Assembly: GCA_025685495.1 (NCBI GenBank)
Contig: JAJNMT010000019.1
Span: 1-64,000 of the forward strand
DNA length: 64,000 bases
Direction: 5' to 3'
From: Huntiella abstrusa
Lineage: Eukaryota > Ascomycota > Sordariomycetes > Microascales > Ceratocystidaceae
Both the position numbers and the translations under genes were made by a program. Positions 32,201-43,569 of this stretch are shown here, piece after piece. Every line of letters starts with the position of its first letter. The first letter of the stretch is position 1. The notes under the pieces were generated by a model that saw nothing but the letters and a program-made list of their open reading frames with translations, was not told where the DNA came from and searched no databases.

Positions 32201-35200
32201 GGAAAGTTTCCTCTTGGAGCTTTACGGAGCCTCCTTCGCACCTTCTTCGTTGTCTTCACACTACGCCAAAACCTTCCACCGGTTCCACAGCCCAATGTAC
32301 ATCCTCTCACGTCTTTCTCGTGCCGCGAACGAGGATATTCTACTGTCCACCACCTGGAAGAAGGCCATTTGCTTGTACGGCCAAGCCTTGACACTTTTAC
32401 AGCGGGCCAATCGCATGCGCTCTGTTGTAGATGTGACCACTAACGACCAAGCTGCGCTGTTGTCCGAGTTATTGAACCCTGGCCACACGTCATGGTCCCC
32501 ATTCGAACAGGCTGACTCTCTGTTGATCGAGCTTGAGTCGAACCTCATGATCCGTGATGTTCAGCAGACCGTGACTAGTCTTATGACTGCACCACCCGGC
32601 GAGAAGAACTGTGTTACTCAGTTGAACATGGGTGAAGGAAAATCGTCGGTCATTGTCCCCGTGGCGTCTTGCATTCTTGCCGATGGAAAGCGGATGGTTG
32701 TCATTGTTGTAGGCAAGCCTCAACTTCCCCAGATGCGTCAGGGACTACTCTCCAAGTTGGGTAACATGGTAAGCCGTCGTGTGTACCAACTGCCATACGC
32801 CCGTGACCGTGAACCTGGTGTTAAGGATCTCGAGCTCATTGAGGAAATGCTGGCTGAATGCCAAACCACCGGCGGTGTACTTTTGATGCAACCCGAACAT
32901 TTGCTTTCCCTGAAGTTGGCAGGTGTTGAAGCTGTCCTGGATCCCAAGCGCCAAGATATTGGCAAAGTCCTTTACCGTATTCAGCAGTTCATGCACGACA
33001 ACTCGCGTTTCCTGGTCGATGAAAGTGACGAGAACTTCAGTGTCAAGTTTGAGCTTGTCTACACCATTGGAACCCAACAACCTATCGATGGTACCCCAAC
33101 TCGTTGGACTACCTTACAGGAAATCTTCAACCGTGTGCCAACACACATGCGCAAGGTCCAACAACAGTACCCCGATGACGTTGAGATTCTCGGTGTTATG
33201 GAGGGTCAATTCCCCCGTGTACGCATCCTGAATGAGAAGGCTTTTACTCTGTTCATGAAGGAGCTCTCTGATGATGTTTGCAGCGGCTTCTTGAAGGGAT
33301 TCCCCATCACGTCGCTCCCTGAGGATATTCGCCGCAACGTCTATGACTTCATCACCAAAACTGACGTCACTGATACTGATGTCGACCTCATCTTCGACCA
33401 TCTTAACAAGAACGGTTGGACAGGAGAAAGCCAGAACATTTTGTTGCTCTTGCGAGGCCTGATTGCTATCGGTGTTTTGCGGTTCATTTTCATGAACAAA
33501 CGCTGGAGAGTCGACTATGGTCTTGACGACACTCGTAACCCTCCCACCCGGTTGGCGGTCCCATACCGTGCCAAGGATGCTCCTGCCGCTCGCGCGGAGT
33601 TTAGTCACCCAGATTCGGCCCTAGCTTTAACGTTCTTGAGTTACTACTACAGCGGCCTGACTGACAGCCAGATCTTTGAGTGCCTCAACCACATGAAGAT
33701 GCTTGGTCGTGCCCCTATCGAGTATGGCCTGTGGACAGCCTCTTTGCCCAGTTTGCCAGCAGAGTTCCGCGATTATTCTGGTATCAACCTTGAGGACCGC
33801 CAGCAGTGCATTGAGGTGCTTTTCCCGCACCTCAAGTATTGCAAGGCTGCTATTGACTACTTCCTCTCCCAGATCGTCTTCCCCAAGGAGATGCGCGAGT
33901 TCCCACAACGTGTGTCTGCTTCTGGATGGGATCTTGCGGAGGTCAAGCCACACCCGACTACTGGATTCAGCGGTACGAATGACGCCCGTGACCATTTGCC
34001 ATTGAGTATTCACCAAGAAGACCTTGATGAGTTAAAGGGCACCAATGCCCTAGTCATTGGTCACATGCTGAACCCGACTACCAAGGTTGAAATGATCCCC
34101 TCGCGGCCGTTGGGAAGTGAACTTAGCGATGCAGATGTCCTGTTGGACCTTGTTATCTCTTTGAAACCTGCCGTGCGTGTTATTCTCGATGTCGGTGCGC
34201 AGATTTTGGAGTCCACTAATCTTCAGGTTGCGCAATCTTGGTTAGCCAAGATTGGTTCGTCTGCGGGTGGTCCCAACGATGTTGAGGGCGTGGTCTACTT
34301 CAACGATAATGATCAGCTCATGGTCTTGGATCGCCGGGGTATCTCTGAGTCTCTGCAGGTCTCGCATTTGGCGTCACGCATGGACAAGTGCTTGGTGTTC
34401 CTGGATGAGGCCCATACCCGCGGTACTGATCTCAAACTGCCAAAGGACTACCGTGCAGCTGTCACGCTTGGAAAGGGTCTCACAAAGGATCGGTTGGCAC
34501 AGGGTAAGTCACTTTCTTTTCCCATCACTAACATTTACTAACTGCTTTATTATAGCCTGCATGAGAATGCGTAAGCTCGGTCAAGGCCAAACCGTCGTGT
34601 TCTGCGTACCGCTCGAGATTCAGAACAAGATCATGGCAGTTCGCCAAGACGCCTCTTCCACCCGGCCAATCAGTGCTCAGGACGTTGTTCTCTGGTCCAT
34701 CACTGAAACCTGGACTCACACAGCGCTGAGCATCCCTCTCTGGGCCCAACAAGGTCTCCGTTACGACCATGCTCGTAGCATCTACGAGCAGTTGGAGCCA
34801 GGTGCTCCGCTGGATCCGTATACTGCCGAGCAGTTGGTTGAGCCAGAGGCGCAGACTTTGGCGCAGCGCTACAAGACTGAAAAACGGGATCCGCAACGCC
34901 ACCCACTTTCCCTCCCGGGTATCAATACTCCCCTCGATCACCCAATCTTCAAGCATGCCGATTCTTTCCACCAGGGCAGTGCCAAGCACGCATCCCTTAA
35001 CGAAGAACAGGAGCGTGAATTGGCGCCTGAGACTGAGGCTGAACGTGAGGTTCAGAAGCCTGTATCGCATGGCGCCGCTAAGCCCAACTTAGATCCGTAC
35101 CTAGTTGAGTTCGTGGAGAGTGGGTTCCTATCGCCAGATGCTAATGTTATGGTGTTCTGGAAGGCTCTTACACAAACTTCAGCCTTGGAGGGAATTGATG

Positions 35201-36387
35201 CTGGAACTCTGCCCGGTAAGCTTTTGGTCACCAGGGACTTCAAGCATACGGTCAGTCGGACGGCACAGTTGGGCAAGTACATTGATCTGTATATACGCCC
35301 GGTGCAGTGGGTGTTAGTCGGCCGCGATGAGACAGGGGCCACGAAGTCCATGATTGCCATCAGTCCCTTTGAGGCTGATAGTTTGTACGATCAAGTACGG
35401 AAGTCGCCGTACGTGTCCATGCACCTTTACGCGCCACGGGTCAACGAACAGTACCCTAAGCTTGAAAGTCTCGCGCTGTATGTCGTGGCTGGTCAGAAGT
35501 ACGACAACCAAGATATATACAACTTGGACCCAGAACTGTCTTCTGAGTCGACACAGCTGCATCGGTCTCTGGTTCGGGAGCTCAACCTCTTTGCTGGGCA
35601 ACTCTACCTCAGGGACTACCCGGAGTATATCGCACTATGCGATTACATGCACATCCGTCATTCTGAGACGCCCGATACTTGTCTGACGAATGTCACCGGC
35701 TTCATCATTGACGGTGCCGATGCCCCGCCTGACAGAGACGGATTCCAGACCAGTCCAGTTCCCATGGTCCAAAAGCTGATGATGATTCGCCGCGGTGAAA
35801 CCAAGATTGGTGGAACTCACATGGCGACGTTGCTGGCCGGTGGCACACTCAGCAAGGAAGCCTTCTCCTCCAGAGAGGAGGTCCGCTGGGCTATCAAAGA
35901 AGCTGTCGAGGAGGTCGAGGAAGAGGATGACGAGGTTGACCCGGAGCTCTACCTCCCTACCTTCGGGGCCGAGGTTATTGAATTTGGTGGACGTAATGGT
36001 CGCAGCGATGCCGATGCTTCGGGTTGGGGTGGTAATGGTGGCGGGGATGGTGGTTTCGCATCTGGTTGGGGAGATGGCGAGGATGCCGGTCAAGATAGCG
36101 GTGATGCATCTGGTTGGGGCGGCGGTGAAGCGTCCGGCTGGGGCGGCGGTGAAGCGTCCGGTTGGGGTGGCGGTGAAGCGTCCGGCTGGGGTGACAATGG
36201 CGCGTCTGCTCAAACAGGCGAAGAGACAACTGGTTGGGGCGAGGATACTGCATCTGGTTGGAATCAGGATGGATCGGACAGTGGCGTGAAGAACGAGTCT
36301 TGGGGGGGCGACTGGGAAGGCGGAAACCATGATGACGTTGATGAGAACGATGAGGGTAACGGGGTCAGCTTAGCTGATGCGTGGTAG
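26222..36387 (+). CDS. Giant DUF6606-DUF3638-DUF3645 protein with GW-repeat tail, 3349 aa
   Basis: Exons are 26222-26531, 26596-34503 and 34556-36387. Introns of 64 and 52 nt have GTACGT and GTAAGT donors and ACTAAC branch points. The protein has the order of the fungal family often labelled ubiquitinyl hydrolase-like: a DUF6606-type N-terminus (LIDCRSSNVRFHTFELD), a long helical middle, then DUF3638 with a Walker A-like LNMGEGKSSVIVPVA (about residue 2115) and a VFLDEAHTRGTDLKLP Walker B/DEAH element (about 2705) followed by TLGKGLTKDRLAQACMRMRK. Those motifs indicate an ATP-driven helicase-like module; the protease label is a database habit I cannot support from sequence. After about residue 3200 the tail is Gly/Asp/Trp-rich with ASGWG units. 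A TATA box precedes the start. This is the most conserved-looking gene here and shows no lesion. Confidence 0.9.
36018..36330 (+). repeat. GW/WG repeat tract coding region of the DUF3638 gene
   Basis: About nine Trp-containing units occur, mostly [DEF]-A-S-G-W-G-[GD]. Three neighbouring copies at about 36125-36196 are a nearly exact 24-bp DNA tandem (core GAAGCGTCCGG.TGGGG). Spacing of Trp residues is 8-16 amino acids in an acidic, disordered context. Confidence 0.85.
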
Positions 36388-37446
36388 TTTAAGAAGGATT
36401 ATTGTTAGTTGGTGAAATCAAAGATTAAACATGCATACAGAAATTTGTACTTGTAAATATCAACGATGTCATGTTGTTGGCACGAGAATATGGATGTAAG
36501 ATTGTACCGGTTTCGGTTAGGGTTGGGGTTTCTGCATGGCAGATGTTGTAACCTTATGATCACTAATATCATTATAACCGATGACAGAGACCAAAGCATC
36601 TATCTTTTTGGCACCGCGGTACTCGCATGTCCCCCTCACTTCGGCATGCAGCTAATGCTGGGAAAAGGCTGTTCTCTGCTCCTCATGGGGAATGCCGCGA
36701 GAAAGGGCGATGATGTCTGTCAAGTGTAGAGGGGAGAGTAAGAATAGATTTTCCGTGTGATCTTCGAGTGCTCGATCTTCAGGATTGCGAGGATTAAAGC
36801 GTCTCAGTTGATAGGGGCTGAGTAACACGCGGCCGTGGCACCGAGCTTCCACTTCTACTAAAGTGTTAATACTGTTGAGGTCACTATTCTTGGTTGTAGC
36901 GACGGAACCAATCCGCAAACATACCGAAGTGAAGCAGGAGACCAAGTAATCGCTGGGTCTGTTGTTACACTGTCCGGCTTCTCGGGCTAGAGATCAAGGC
37001 AGCTTAGTATCTAGCAAGGCGTTCGACGGGCCAGCGTATGTGATAGGGAGATAATACCTCGATGCCGAGCCTATATAACCTTTGATTGCTGGCCGTCTTT
37101 CCAAAACAGATGCCAACGTGGTACATGTAACGTTCGAGAAGATGGGCTAGTCTTTGTATTGCAAGGGTTGGCACGAAGGGTGGTGGCCAGTTCTTAGCCA
37201 ATCAGATTCCATGATATTGTCTGTTGGGGTTGAACCGACGTGGCTGTGAGTGTGTGTCGTGTTATGTCGGTGCGAGGAGTCAGAGTTATGTCTTCGTCTA
37301 CCTTCAGTTGATGATAACGAGACGCAGACCATGACGAATGCTTTTGGGGGCCATCGAAGCGCCCTTTGAGCCCTGCCAACGGAATGGCTAGGGTGCATCT
37401 CCATAGACCTTGCCAGTCTCTCAACTTCATCGAAGCCCCGGGATAC
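36388..37446. other. Intergenic with repeat A3
   Basis: This holds the 3' UTR region of the DUF3638 gene and repeat A copy A3 (36510-36650). I see no convincing gene between 36650 and 37446, although the minus strand has Ser/His/Thr-rich open frames at 37147-37430. Confidence 0.4.
36510..36650 (+). repeat. Dispersed repeat family A, copy A3
   Basis: Landmarks are CGGTTAGGGTTGGGG, TTTCTGCATGGCAGATGTT, AACCTTATGATCAC, GACCAAAGCATCTATCTTTTT, GGTACTCGCATG and CTTCGGCATGC. It begins about 120 bp after the stop of the DUF3638 gene. Confidence 0.65.
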
Positions 37447-37578
37447 TTAGACAGCAGTACTCAAACGATGGAACAGAACATGTGGGTTGCTATTGTCACC
37501 AAAGACCTGTGAGTCTACTGTCCGGATAGTGTTGTCGGGTTTGCAGATTGTGGCTCGCAGCGTGGCTTGGGGTGCCAT
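37447..37578 (-). CDS. Possible small peptide or last exon, 43 aa
   Basis: The ATG frame (MAPQATLRATICKPDNTIR) ends in TAA at 37447. It has plausible amino-acid composition but no homology I can name. An open region upstream on the same strand (to 38008, including a CPVC pair) could be another exon; I found no clear splice pair. Confidence 0.25.
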   Translation of the reverse strand: MAPQATLRATICKPDNTIRTVDSQVFGDNSNPHVLFHRLSTAV

Positions 37579-38189
37579 GGATCGCTGTGAAACAGAGGGC
37601 AGTAGTGAAAGAATCCAGAATGGAGAGAAAAGAGGCGTGGAGTAATACATGAAAGCGGAAGTTAGAGGTATACGGATATGGAGCTGCCGAGGTGGCTGAT
37701 AGCTACATTCGGACATTGGAGGTGTCGAGCAGGATGTTGTCAGGGCAGGCATTGTAGCCGAAATTTACAGGTCTATTGAGTAACACAACAAACGGTGTTG
37801 CTACTAAATCGTGTGATCGGGGTTGTTCGGGTCCGTCTGGTTGAGCTATTTCCGGAGGGTCCTTGATATTAGTATTGTAACCTGGACAAACGGGACAAAG
37901 CCAGGCATGACTTGACAGATGACAGAGAACCTTTCTGGAAGATACGAACCGTCGACTATCGCATCTGGACAATATGTAAGACTCGTGTGGATGACGCAGG
38001 CTCCCCACTTGCTACCGCCGGCTCAAGATACAAAATGTGTTCACGTGCAAGGTCTTTGTTTGACGTCACTCACAAACCAATCGATTCAATTTAACACCTG
38101 CTAACCAAAGTTCCATGATACAATCACCCCGAGCGGGATCCAAGGGCAACCGACGGAATGGCACTTCTCAAAAGCGCCCAAACTCTTAA

Positions 38190-38667
38190 TTAGACTACAC
38201 TGTTGCCACTATGGGGGACAACATGAGCCTGGGAGATCTCGTCATGCTCGGTGTCAAACAGAGGATCTTTACCCCCGGGGGGGATCATTGAGGCCACCCA
38301 ACAGCGTAGCTTGTGCTGCCTCAAGATCAGCTTCGAACTGGGACAAAGTACTATTAAACCTGTCCATCACAGCACTAAGGGTAGCTTGCCAGCAGCGCCA
38401 GCAATCGTGCTCAGCCGAAGTGTTGCTCCGACTGAAACACTCCTTTTTACGGTGAATCCATCGACCGTTCACCCAAATCCATTCCGAATGGGCGAAAACA
38501 GGTGTCCTGGAGACGACTATTAGTCGAGAGCCTGATTGGGGAACTGATAGATGCTTACCGGCCGGCAAAAAATAAAGAAGGCAGCTGTGTGCGGTTGCAT
38601 GGAGTGCGTGGCATAATAATAGGAGACTTGTGACTGTCACTGTTGGGTGGTATAGGCATTGTAACAA
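38190..38667 (-). pseudogene. Small protein gene broken in a C/G homopolymer
   Basis: The minus strand reads RTPVFAHSEWIWVNGRWIHR and on through ECFSRSN..CWRCWQATLSAVMDRFNSTLSQFE (amphipathic, helical) to LGGLNDPP, where a run of 7 C plus 5 G (plus strand 38272-38283) shifts the frame to a quick stop. In the next frame the sequence continues GKDPLFDTEHDEISQAHVV and ends at a TAA at 38190-38192. I found no ATG for the N-terminus; a GTAAGC intron near 38558 is possible. The family is unknown. A one-base homopolymer error or genuine decay would explain it. Confidence 0.4.
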
Positions 38668-39309
38668 ATCTGGCGATGGGCGGCTATGGTAAAAAGTGGA
38701 TGGAATTTATTTGATGGATCGTTTGGGAAACTCTGATGGCCAAAAAGACGAGCGCCTTGTTGATAGAGGTTGGATGGAGAAAGAAAAACAGCCTTGCTGA
38801 AAGAGGTTGTGTACAGAAAGTACATTATGGCTGTGGGTCACCAGTCAATTTACAAGGCAACCAATTAGAAGCCAGTTTGGGCCTATAAATCATGTGGTCA
38901 GGGCCTGCAAAGCCCAACACACCAGTGTCTCTCTTCCTTTATATGAGTGGGTTGTGCATGTCCATACATACACAAGGAAGGAACACTAACCTATAAGCAG
39001 GCGCCCCCCCATAGTAGTGGCCTACGCAGCATACTTTCCAAATATCATAGGTCCACAGTTGAATCAGTATTTGTATGTTCGGCACGTAGGAGTTACTGCA
39101 AGGGCAAATCTCGTTTTAGTTTGTCATACCTACTGCTCATCGACGAACTTTCATTGTGACTACAAATGGGATTCTATCCTCGGTATTATCTCGACCCGTC
39201 GCTTCCGTTTACTAATGTGTCTGTGAATCGATTGATACCGTTGAATCCAACCATGGCAGGTTTTGCAAAACAATCAATAGCAACGTAGACTACAAACATG
39301 TCACAGCCA

Positions 39310-39420
39310 CCTCTTTCCTCGGACGACGTCTGAGGTATTACTCCTTTCAGAAGGTGATCTGCCGACGTGATCCTTGGCATGACCGCTGTGGCTGGCTAGG
39401 GTTCACATAACCCTACAGAT
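39310..39420 (+). repeat. Direct repeat D, copy D1
   Basis: It shares GACGACGTCT, GGT.TTAC, CAGA.GATC and an inverted motif AGGGTTcacatAACCCTA with D2 in the same orientation. It could be the end sequences of a small degenerate element spanning 39310-40210. Confidence 0.5.
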
Positions 39421-40094
39421 GGCCATCTGTGTTCGTGTTTATTGAAGTGGATATTACCAAGTATATTTGGGTTCGTCACGGATGTATATCCAACCAAAGT
39501 AGGCTCCAATAGTCACTGCGAACCAAAAAAGAAGGGACGCTAGCGAAAGGGACTTTCGGTGTTCTTGAAACTATAACTGATTAGCCGCACACAAGGGTGT
39601 ACATTCGAATTGGCACAACAAATCATGTCTGGAGAACGTTGAAAGCCACTGACCCGGTGTTCAGTACTCACTGAATCAAAACATGGGAAACGATACCGTT
39701 GTATAAGTAGATAAAAACGTACAATGCCGACACAAAATATTGTCTCCCTCGAGCCACGTAGTATTGTTGCGTCTCTTCTTTCCGCGGCGGTAACCATCGT
39801 CGCCATCAACATCGCAGAAAAGCCTCCCTGGCTAACTAGCATCAGGGATATGAGCGCACCTACAGTCACAGATGTCCCAGCCAGCGTTGAGCCTGTGGTC
39901 ATGCTGGGAGGCCAAATTTCGTGTTGATTTCCTTGTAAGCTATCTACCAGCAGCCATTTTTCATCGAACATGAAACCGGGCTCTTCATAAATCCACAACA
40001 GGAAAGATATGTTTTCACAGCTGCCTCAGGGTCCTTTCCCACAGTGTTATTAGGGCATACAAGTTTGGCAAGTTGACTTTTGGAGCCACAAAGG

Positions 40095-40210
40095 GTACTA
40101 ACTCGTCACACAAGTACCTGCTTCATCAGACGACGTCTCGGTTATTACCGCTTTGGGCAGATGATCCAGGGAGTCGATCAGGGTTTATATAACCCTATAC
40201 CTTTCACGCC
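40095..40210 (+). repeat. Direct repeat D, copy D2
   Basis: It matches D1: CAGACGACGTCTCGGTTATTA, GGGCAGATGATCCA and the inverted motif AGGGTTtatatAACCCTA. Confidence 0.5.
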
Positions 40211-40740
40211 CCCCCATAACCTGAAAGGGCAGGAACAGGAGGTAGAGGAATTGTTCGTAGCGTGAACGATGCCTTAGTCGTGGGGCGTTTTTAAAGTTTC
40301 CGCAGATGACTATCGAGTTCAAACTGTCATTGTTGTCGCCCAAAAGCCTTGGATCGACATCTATAGTCCATGATCAATTTTGAATGGCGGAAGTGTCCCA
40401 GTTTGATATCAGAATGTAGTTAATACATCGTCATAGCCTGATCTAGACAGTTGTTGGGTCACGGAAACTACTTCTTGGAGATAAAGCCACCACAAAGTTC
40501 AATAAAAAACCTGGTGACGCCACACACATCAATCTAGAGAGCCCTGACTTGTGCCTTCCCAAAACAAAAGCGCCACTCGGGTCGTCTTTGGTGCTCATAA
40601 ATACCCCCTTGTTGAACTCATTTTTCGTTTGAATATTTCTTTCTCTTCTTCTACCACATTTTGTCAAGTTTCCCATCTGCCTAATTCTTTGAGGGCAGCC
40701 TTTCCATTGACGTTGAATTTTGTTTTAACGAATCAAAGAA

Positions 40741-40795
40741 GTATGTATTAACAGCCTAACTGTTGTATTCAATGGTCGTTAACCTAACTATCTAG
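40741..40795 (+). promoter_or_regulatory. Predicted 5' UTR intron
   Basis: GTATGT donor, CCTAAC branch-like motifs and CTATCTAG acceptor, 15 nt before the ATG of the 74-aa gene. A TATA-like CATAAATA lies about 145 nt further upstream. Confidence 0.5.
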
Positions 40796-40810
40796 TCTGC
40801 TACAATCAAA

Positions 40811-41094
40811 ATGGGTGGCAAAAAGAATATCGAGCTTTCCAACCGCGACGGCCCCCTCAGGTAAGCCCGCACACATACACCTTCTCGAATTGAACAGTCA
40901 TCTAATTTATCTTCCATAGCGGGGTTGAATACGCCATCCGGGCAAACGGGACTCTGTTGGCCTTTGCATGGCACAACCTGAGGAACTTCGACAGCGATTG
41001 GGAAAGAAGGGGCCGCGAGTTGGCCGCGGAGAGGGCCAAAAAGGCCTTTTCGCGTCGTGTCAAGGCCCGGCGGATTGCCATGATGAAATGGTAA
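40811..41094 (+). CDS. Small basic protein, 74 aa, two exons
   Basis: Exon 1 (40811-40860) encodes MGGKKNIELSNRDGPL. A 59-nt intron (40861-40919) runs from GTAAGC to ATAG with a TCTAAT branch point. Exon 2 (40920-41094) reads SGVEYAIRANGTLLAFAWHN, then a strongly basic helix RRGRELAAERAKKAFSRRVK and ends KW-TAA. The gene has a promoter-like TATA box and a 5' UTR intron, so I trust it despite its size. The basic tail could bind nucleic acid. No domain is recognised. Intron phase and position relative to SVDE/SGVE match the gene at 17491, suggesting distant paralogy. Confidence 0.65.
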
Positions 41095-41658
41095 TTGAAT
41101 AGAACGTAATGAAAAAGGACATCCATGGTTTCGCAACCTATATTTGAATTTCATAACCTTGCCGTCTCTTGTGTGTGTATACCTCATGATGGGTCATCCG
41201 AAGGGTATGGCTGTTACGAACTGAAGGCCTCGATGGAATGGAGCATCAAATTGGGGCTAGGTTAACTCTGAAGGAAAGAAGCCACTCTGAGTGAATGAGA
41301 TATCTGCATCTCATAGCAATACTCTCGATTTTGCTAGTTTGTTTGAGCCCCGAAAAACGCTTTGCTATCTCCTGGCGTTCAAATAGATGTTCGATGCCCC
41401 CCGAATCTGGCCTCAGCCCCGGTCGCATGGTAGGCTCACACAGATCGTGAATTTCGCAACCGATGGCACAAATTTCTCTTCGCTACAGCAATTACAAATT
41501 CATTGTCAAATGTTGTCGGCCCATGACTTTATTTCGTACTAATTCGAGGCTTTCATGTCATCAATGTGCTTACTTCTTGGATAATTCACTTGTGGCTGTT
41601 CTATAGCTGCTACCTCATGTTTAGTTATAACGAAGTGACTATTTTAGACGGGCCGGGA
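41095..41658. other. Intergenic
   Basis: No gene seen. Short frames occur only. Confidence 0.3.
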
Positions 41659-42554
41659 TTAAGGGGGATGCACGATACCACATGCTGTGTGTCCCCGAAT
41701 ATATGTCGGATCTATCACTAATGATATGGACATGTTTGGAATACGGCCCACCAGTTTAATCCCCCCCAAACCCGAATCCCCCATCGTCGACACTTCAAGA
41801 AGGTCATATGTCCCTTTTAAACCTCCAAATATCAATGGCGCCGTCATTCTAATCCGCATTATAAAATGTCCTGATGTGGGCCTTTCGTACGTTGTTGGTG
41901 GATCTCGACCATGCATCACACCGATGATGGGTATGCCGACAATAGACCCAGAGTGATCTCTACGGCCTGTGGGTATGACGAAGTAAACCAGCGCCCAATC
42001 TACAGGGAGCCCAGATACTGTGTTGGCCATGTTGCCACTGATACCTGGTAACATAAAATAAACACAGCGATGTTAGTCGCAGCGCGTGATGGTATGTCGC
42101 AGACGGCGAACAATGAATAGCTTCACCGGTACCCACATCAGCCGGAGGCATTCCATCCGCTGGTCATGACACAGAGGAGTCTCTTCCAACAACATCAGGC
42201 AACACAGAACGAAGCTCTGCAAATACCGTGGTATCCTCAGGAGTCTGGCCATCATTGCTGACAGTTTACAATCTTACTAGACAATCACTCTGCGCAGCAC
42301 GACTAACAAATGAAGGCTTACCCGGACAGAGGGAGGCTAGATTCGGGGGATGAGAATCGCGCCCGAGAGGACGGAGGAGAGGCTTTCAGAGCAAAAGTAG
42401 GGAAGACTATAATCCCAGGGTTTAGCACATATACCGTCCAGAAGAGGCCACAGCTACAGGAGAGACACAGGCTTTGGAGGATAACGGAGCAGGGCATGTT
42501 CGAGCGGGGTACATAGACGAAGTCCTTCACCGAGGTTATCAGCAAACAGCACAA
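41659..42554 (-). pseudogene. Possible multi-exon gene or relic of unknown family
   Basis: The clearest part is 41659-42048 (minus): GISGNMANTVSGLPVDWALV, then an open frame to IRGHTACGIVHPP-TAA. It is preceded by a good intron end (CTAAC, TTACCAG at about 42050). Upstream lie an exon-like stretch DGQTPEDTTVFAELRSVLP (about 42248-42190), in whose frame a TGA stands where CGA would restore an open frame, and a Ser/Pro-rich stretch KASPPSSRARFSSPESS followed by a GTAAGC donor at about 42322. Phases between the parts do not all agree, so this is either a decayed gene or a model I cannot solve. The family is not recognised. Confidence 0.35.
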
Positions 42555-42584
42555 TCTAGAAGGAAGATGCGTTGACTAGAAGTT

Positions 42585-43569
42585 GTGGAGATGTTCCGTG
42601 GAATGACTTGTCTATGGGGGTCATTTACGGTATTGGTAGATTACGACAACGCTATTGCGGGTCTCTTGTGCGATTGTGACTATTTCTACGGAGAAGCCGT
42701 CCTTCAATGGCGGTCCCTCGCATTGCTCTGATTGACAGAAGAAAGAGCAAACAAAAGAGCCATGTCGATTTGCTACCTTGCCGATGCACAGAGCTCTACG
42801 AGATCTCACCAGTTTACGTGCATGCCGCTGCTCCGGATAGTTGGCATGTTGTTAGCAAGCCGTTCCGGGCAACGAGGTGGAAGCCTGGCACAATAGGATG
42901 TCAGCCTTTACCAGATGATGTTGTCTGTTTGCGATGTCTGCTTTTACCGGTTTGGAGACAAATGCCTACTGAAATTAAGCGTTGATGGCCAGAGACCTTG
43001 AGCACAATGGGCAACGGAGCCACGTGTCCACTCGTCGTCCGACGATTACGCTGTTCTAAGAAAGGAGGGTCAGTAGCTACAACAAATGTCCATATCAACA
43101 AAACATAAGCGAGACTGTTCCTTGCTGGTGTACTACTCAAAGTATTCGCGCCCCATATATAAAGGTCTCTCATACGCCGTATGGCCTGCTGGCTGTAAAT
43201 GTGATGAACTGATTAAATGATATGAATATGAATGTATTAACAAACGAAAGAGAGTTGAATGGAGCTGACTACCCAATAACTATCCTGATACCATCATGAA
43301 CCCAAACAACTTCAAGTAAGGTCCTCCTGCATCAGCATCTGTACCATGAGCCCTATAACCCGCAAGAATAGGACGCAACACCAAGCCTCCAGTTCAAATT
43401 ACCCTCCTTCCAATTGAATACACTCGCTGATCAGTACATGAAAATTCCCCATCCACCATGGACAACCGGTCAGGACACACACAGCAGGGCCGCTATAAGC
43501 AGGAAGCGGACCCGCTCAACGCCCTTGTTCGTTGTATTCACTGACAGCCGTGGGGAACGAATTCGCTAT
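42585..43569. other. Intergenic, weak frames
   Basis: A plus-strand frame (42707-42985) contains WHVVSKPFRATRWKPG and DDVVCLRCLLLPVW; its single CxxC is suggestive but unsupported. From about 43420 the sequence aligns with 7090 onward, the 3' flank of gene A (GCTGATCAGTAC, CCCCATCCACC), so the duplicated block starts here. Confidence 0.35.

Larger units (their letters stand above)
38668..40740. other. Intergenic with repeat pair D
   Basis: This contains the repeat D copies (about 39310-39420 and 40095-40210) about 780 bp apart. Between them a 67-aa frame (39724-39927; MPTQNIVSLEPRSIVASLLS) has a hydrophobic stretch but no support. A CATAAATA TATA box at about 40594-40602 belongs to the next gene. 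Confidence 0.45.

Noticed and set aside
35635..36330. 231-aa antisense frame opposite the GW repeats
   Set aside because: Its repetitive Thr/Pro/Ala composition is just the complement of the ASGWG codons.
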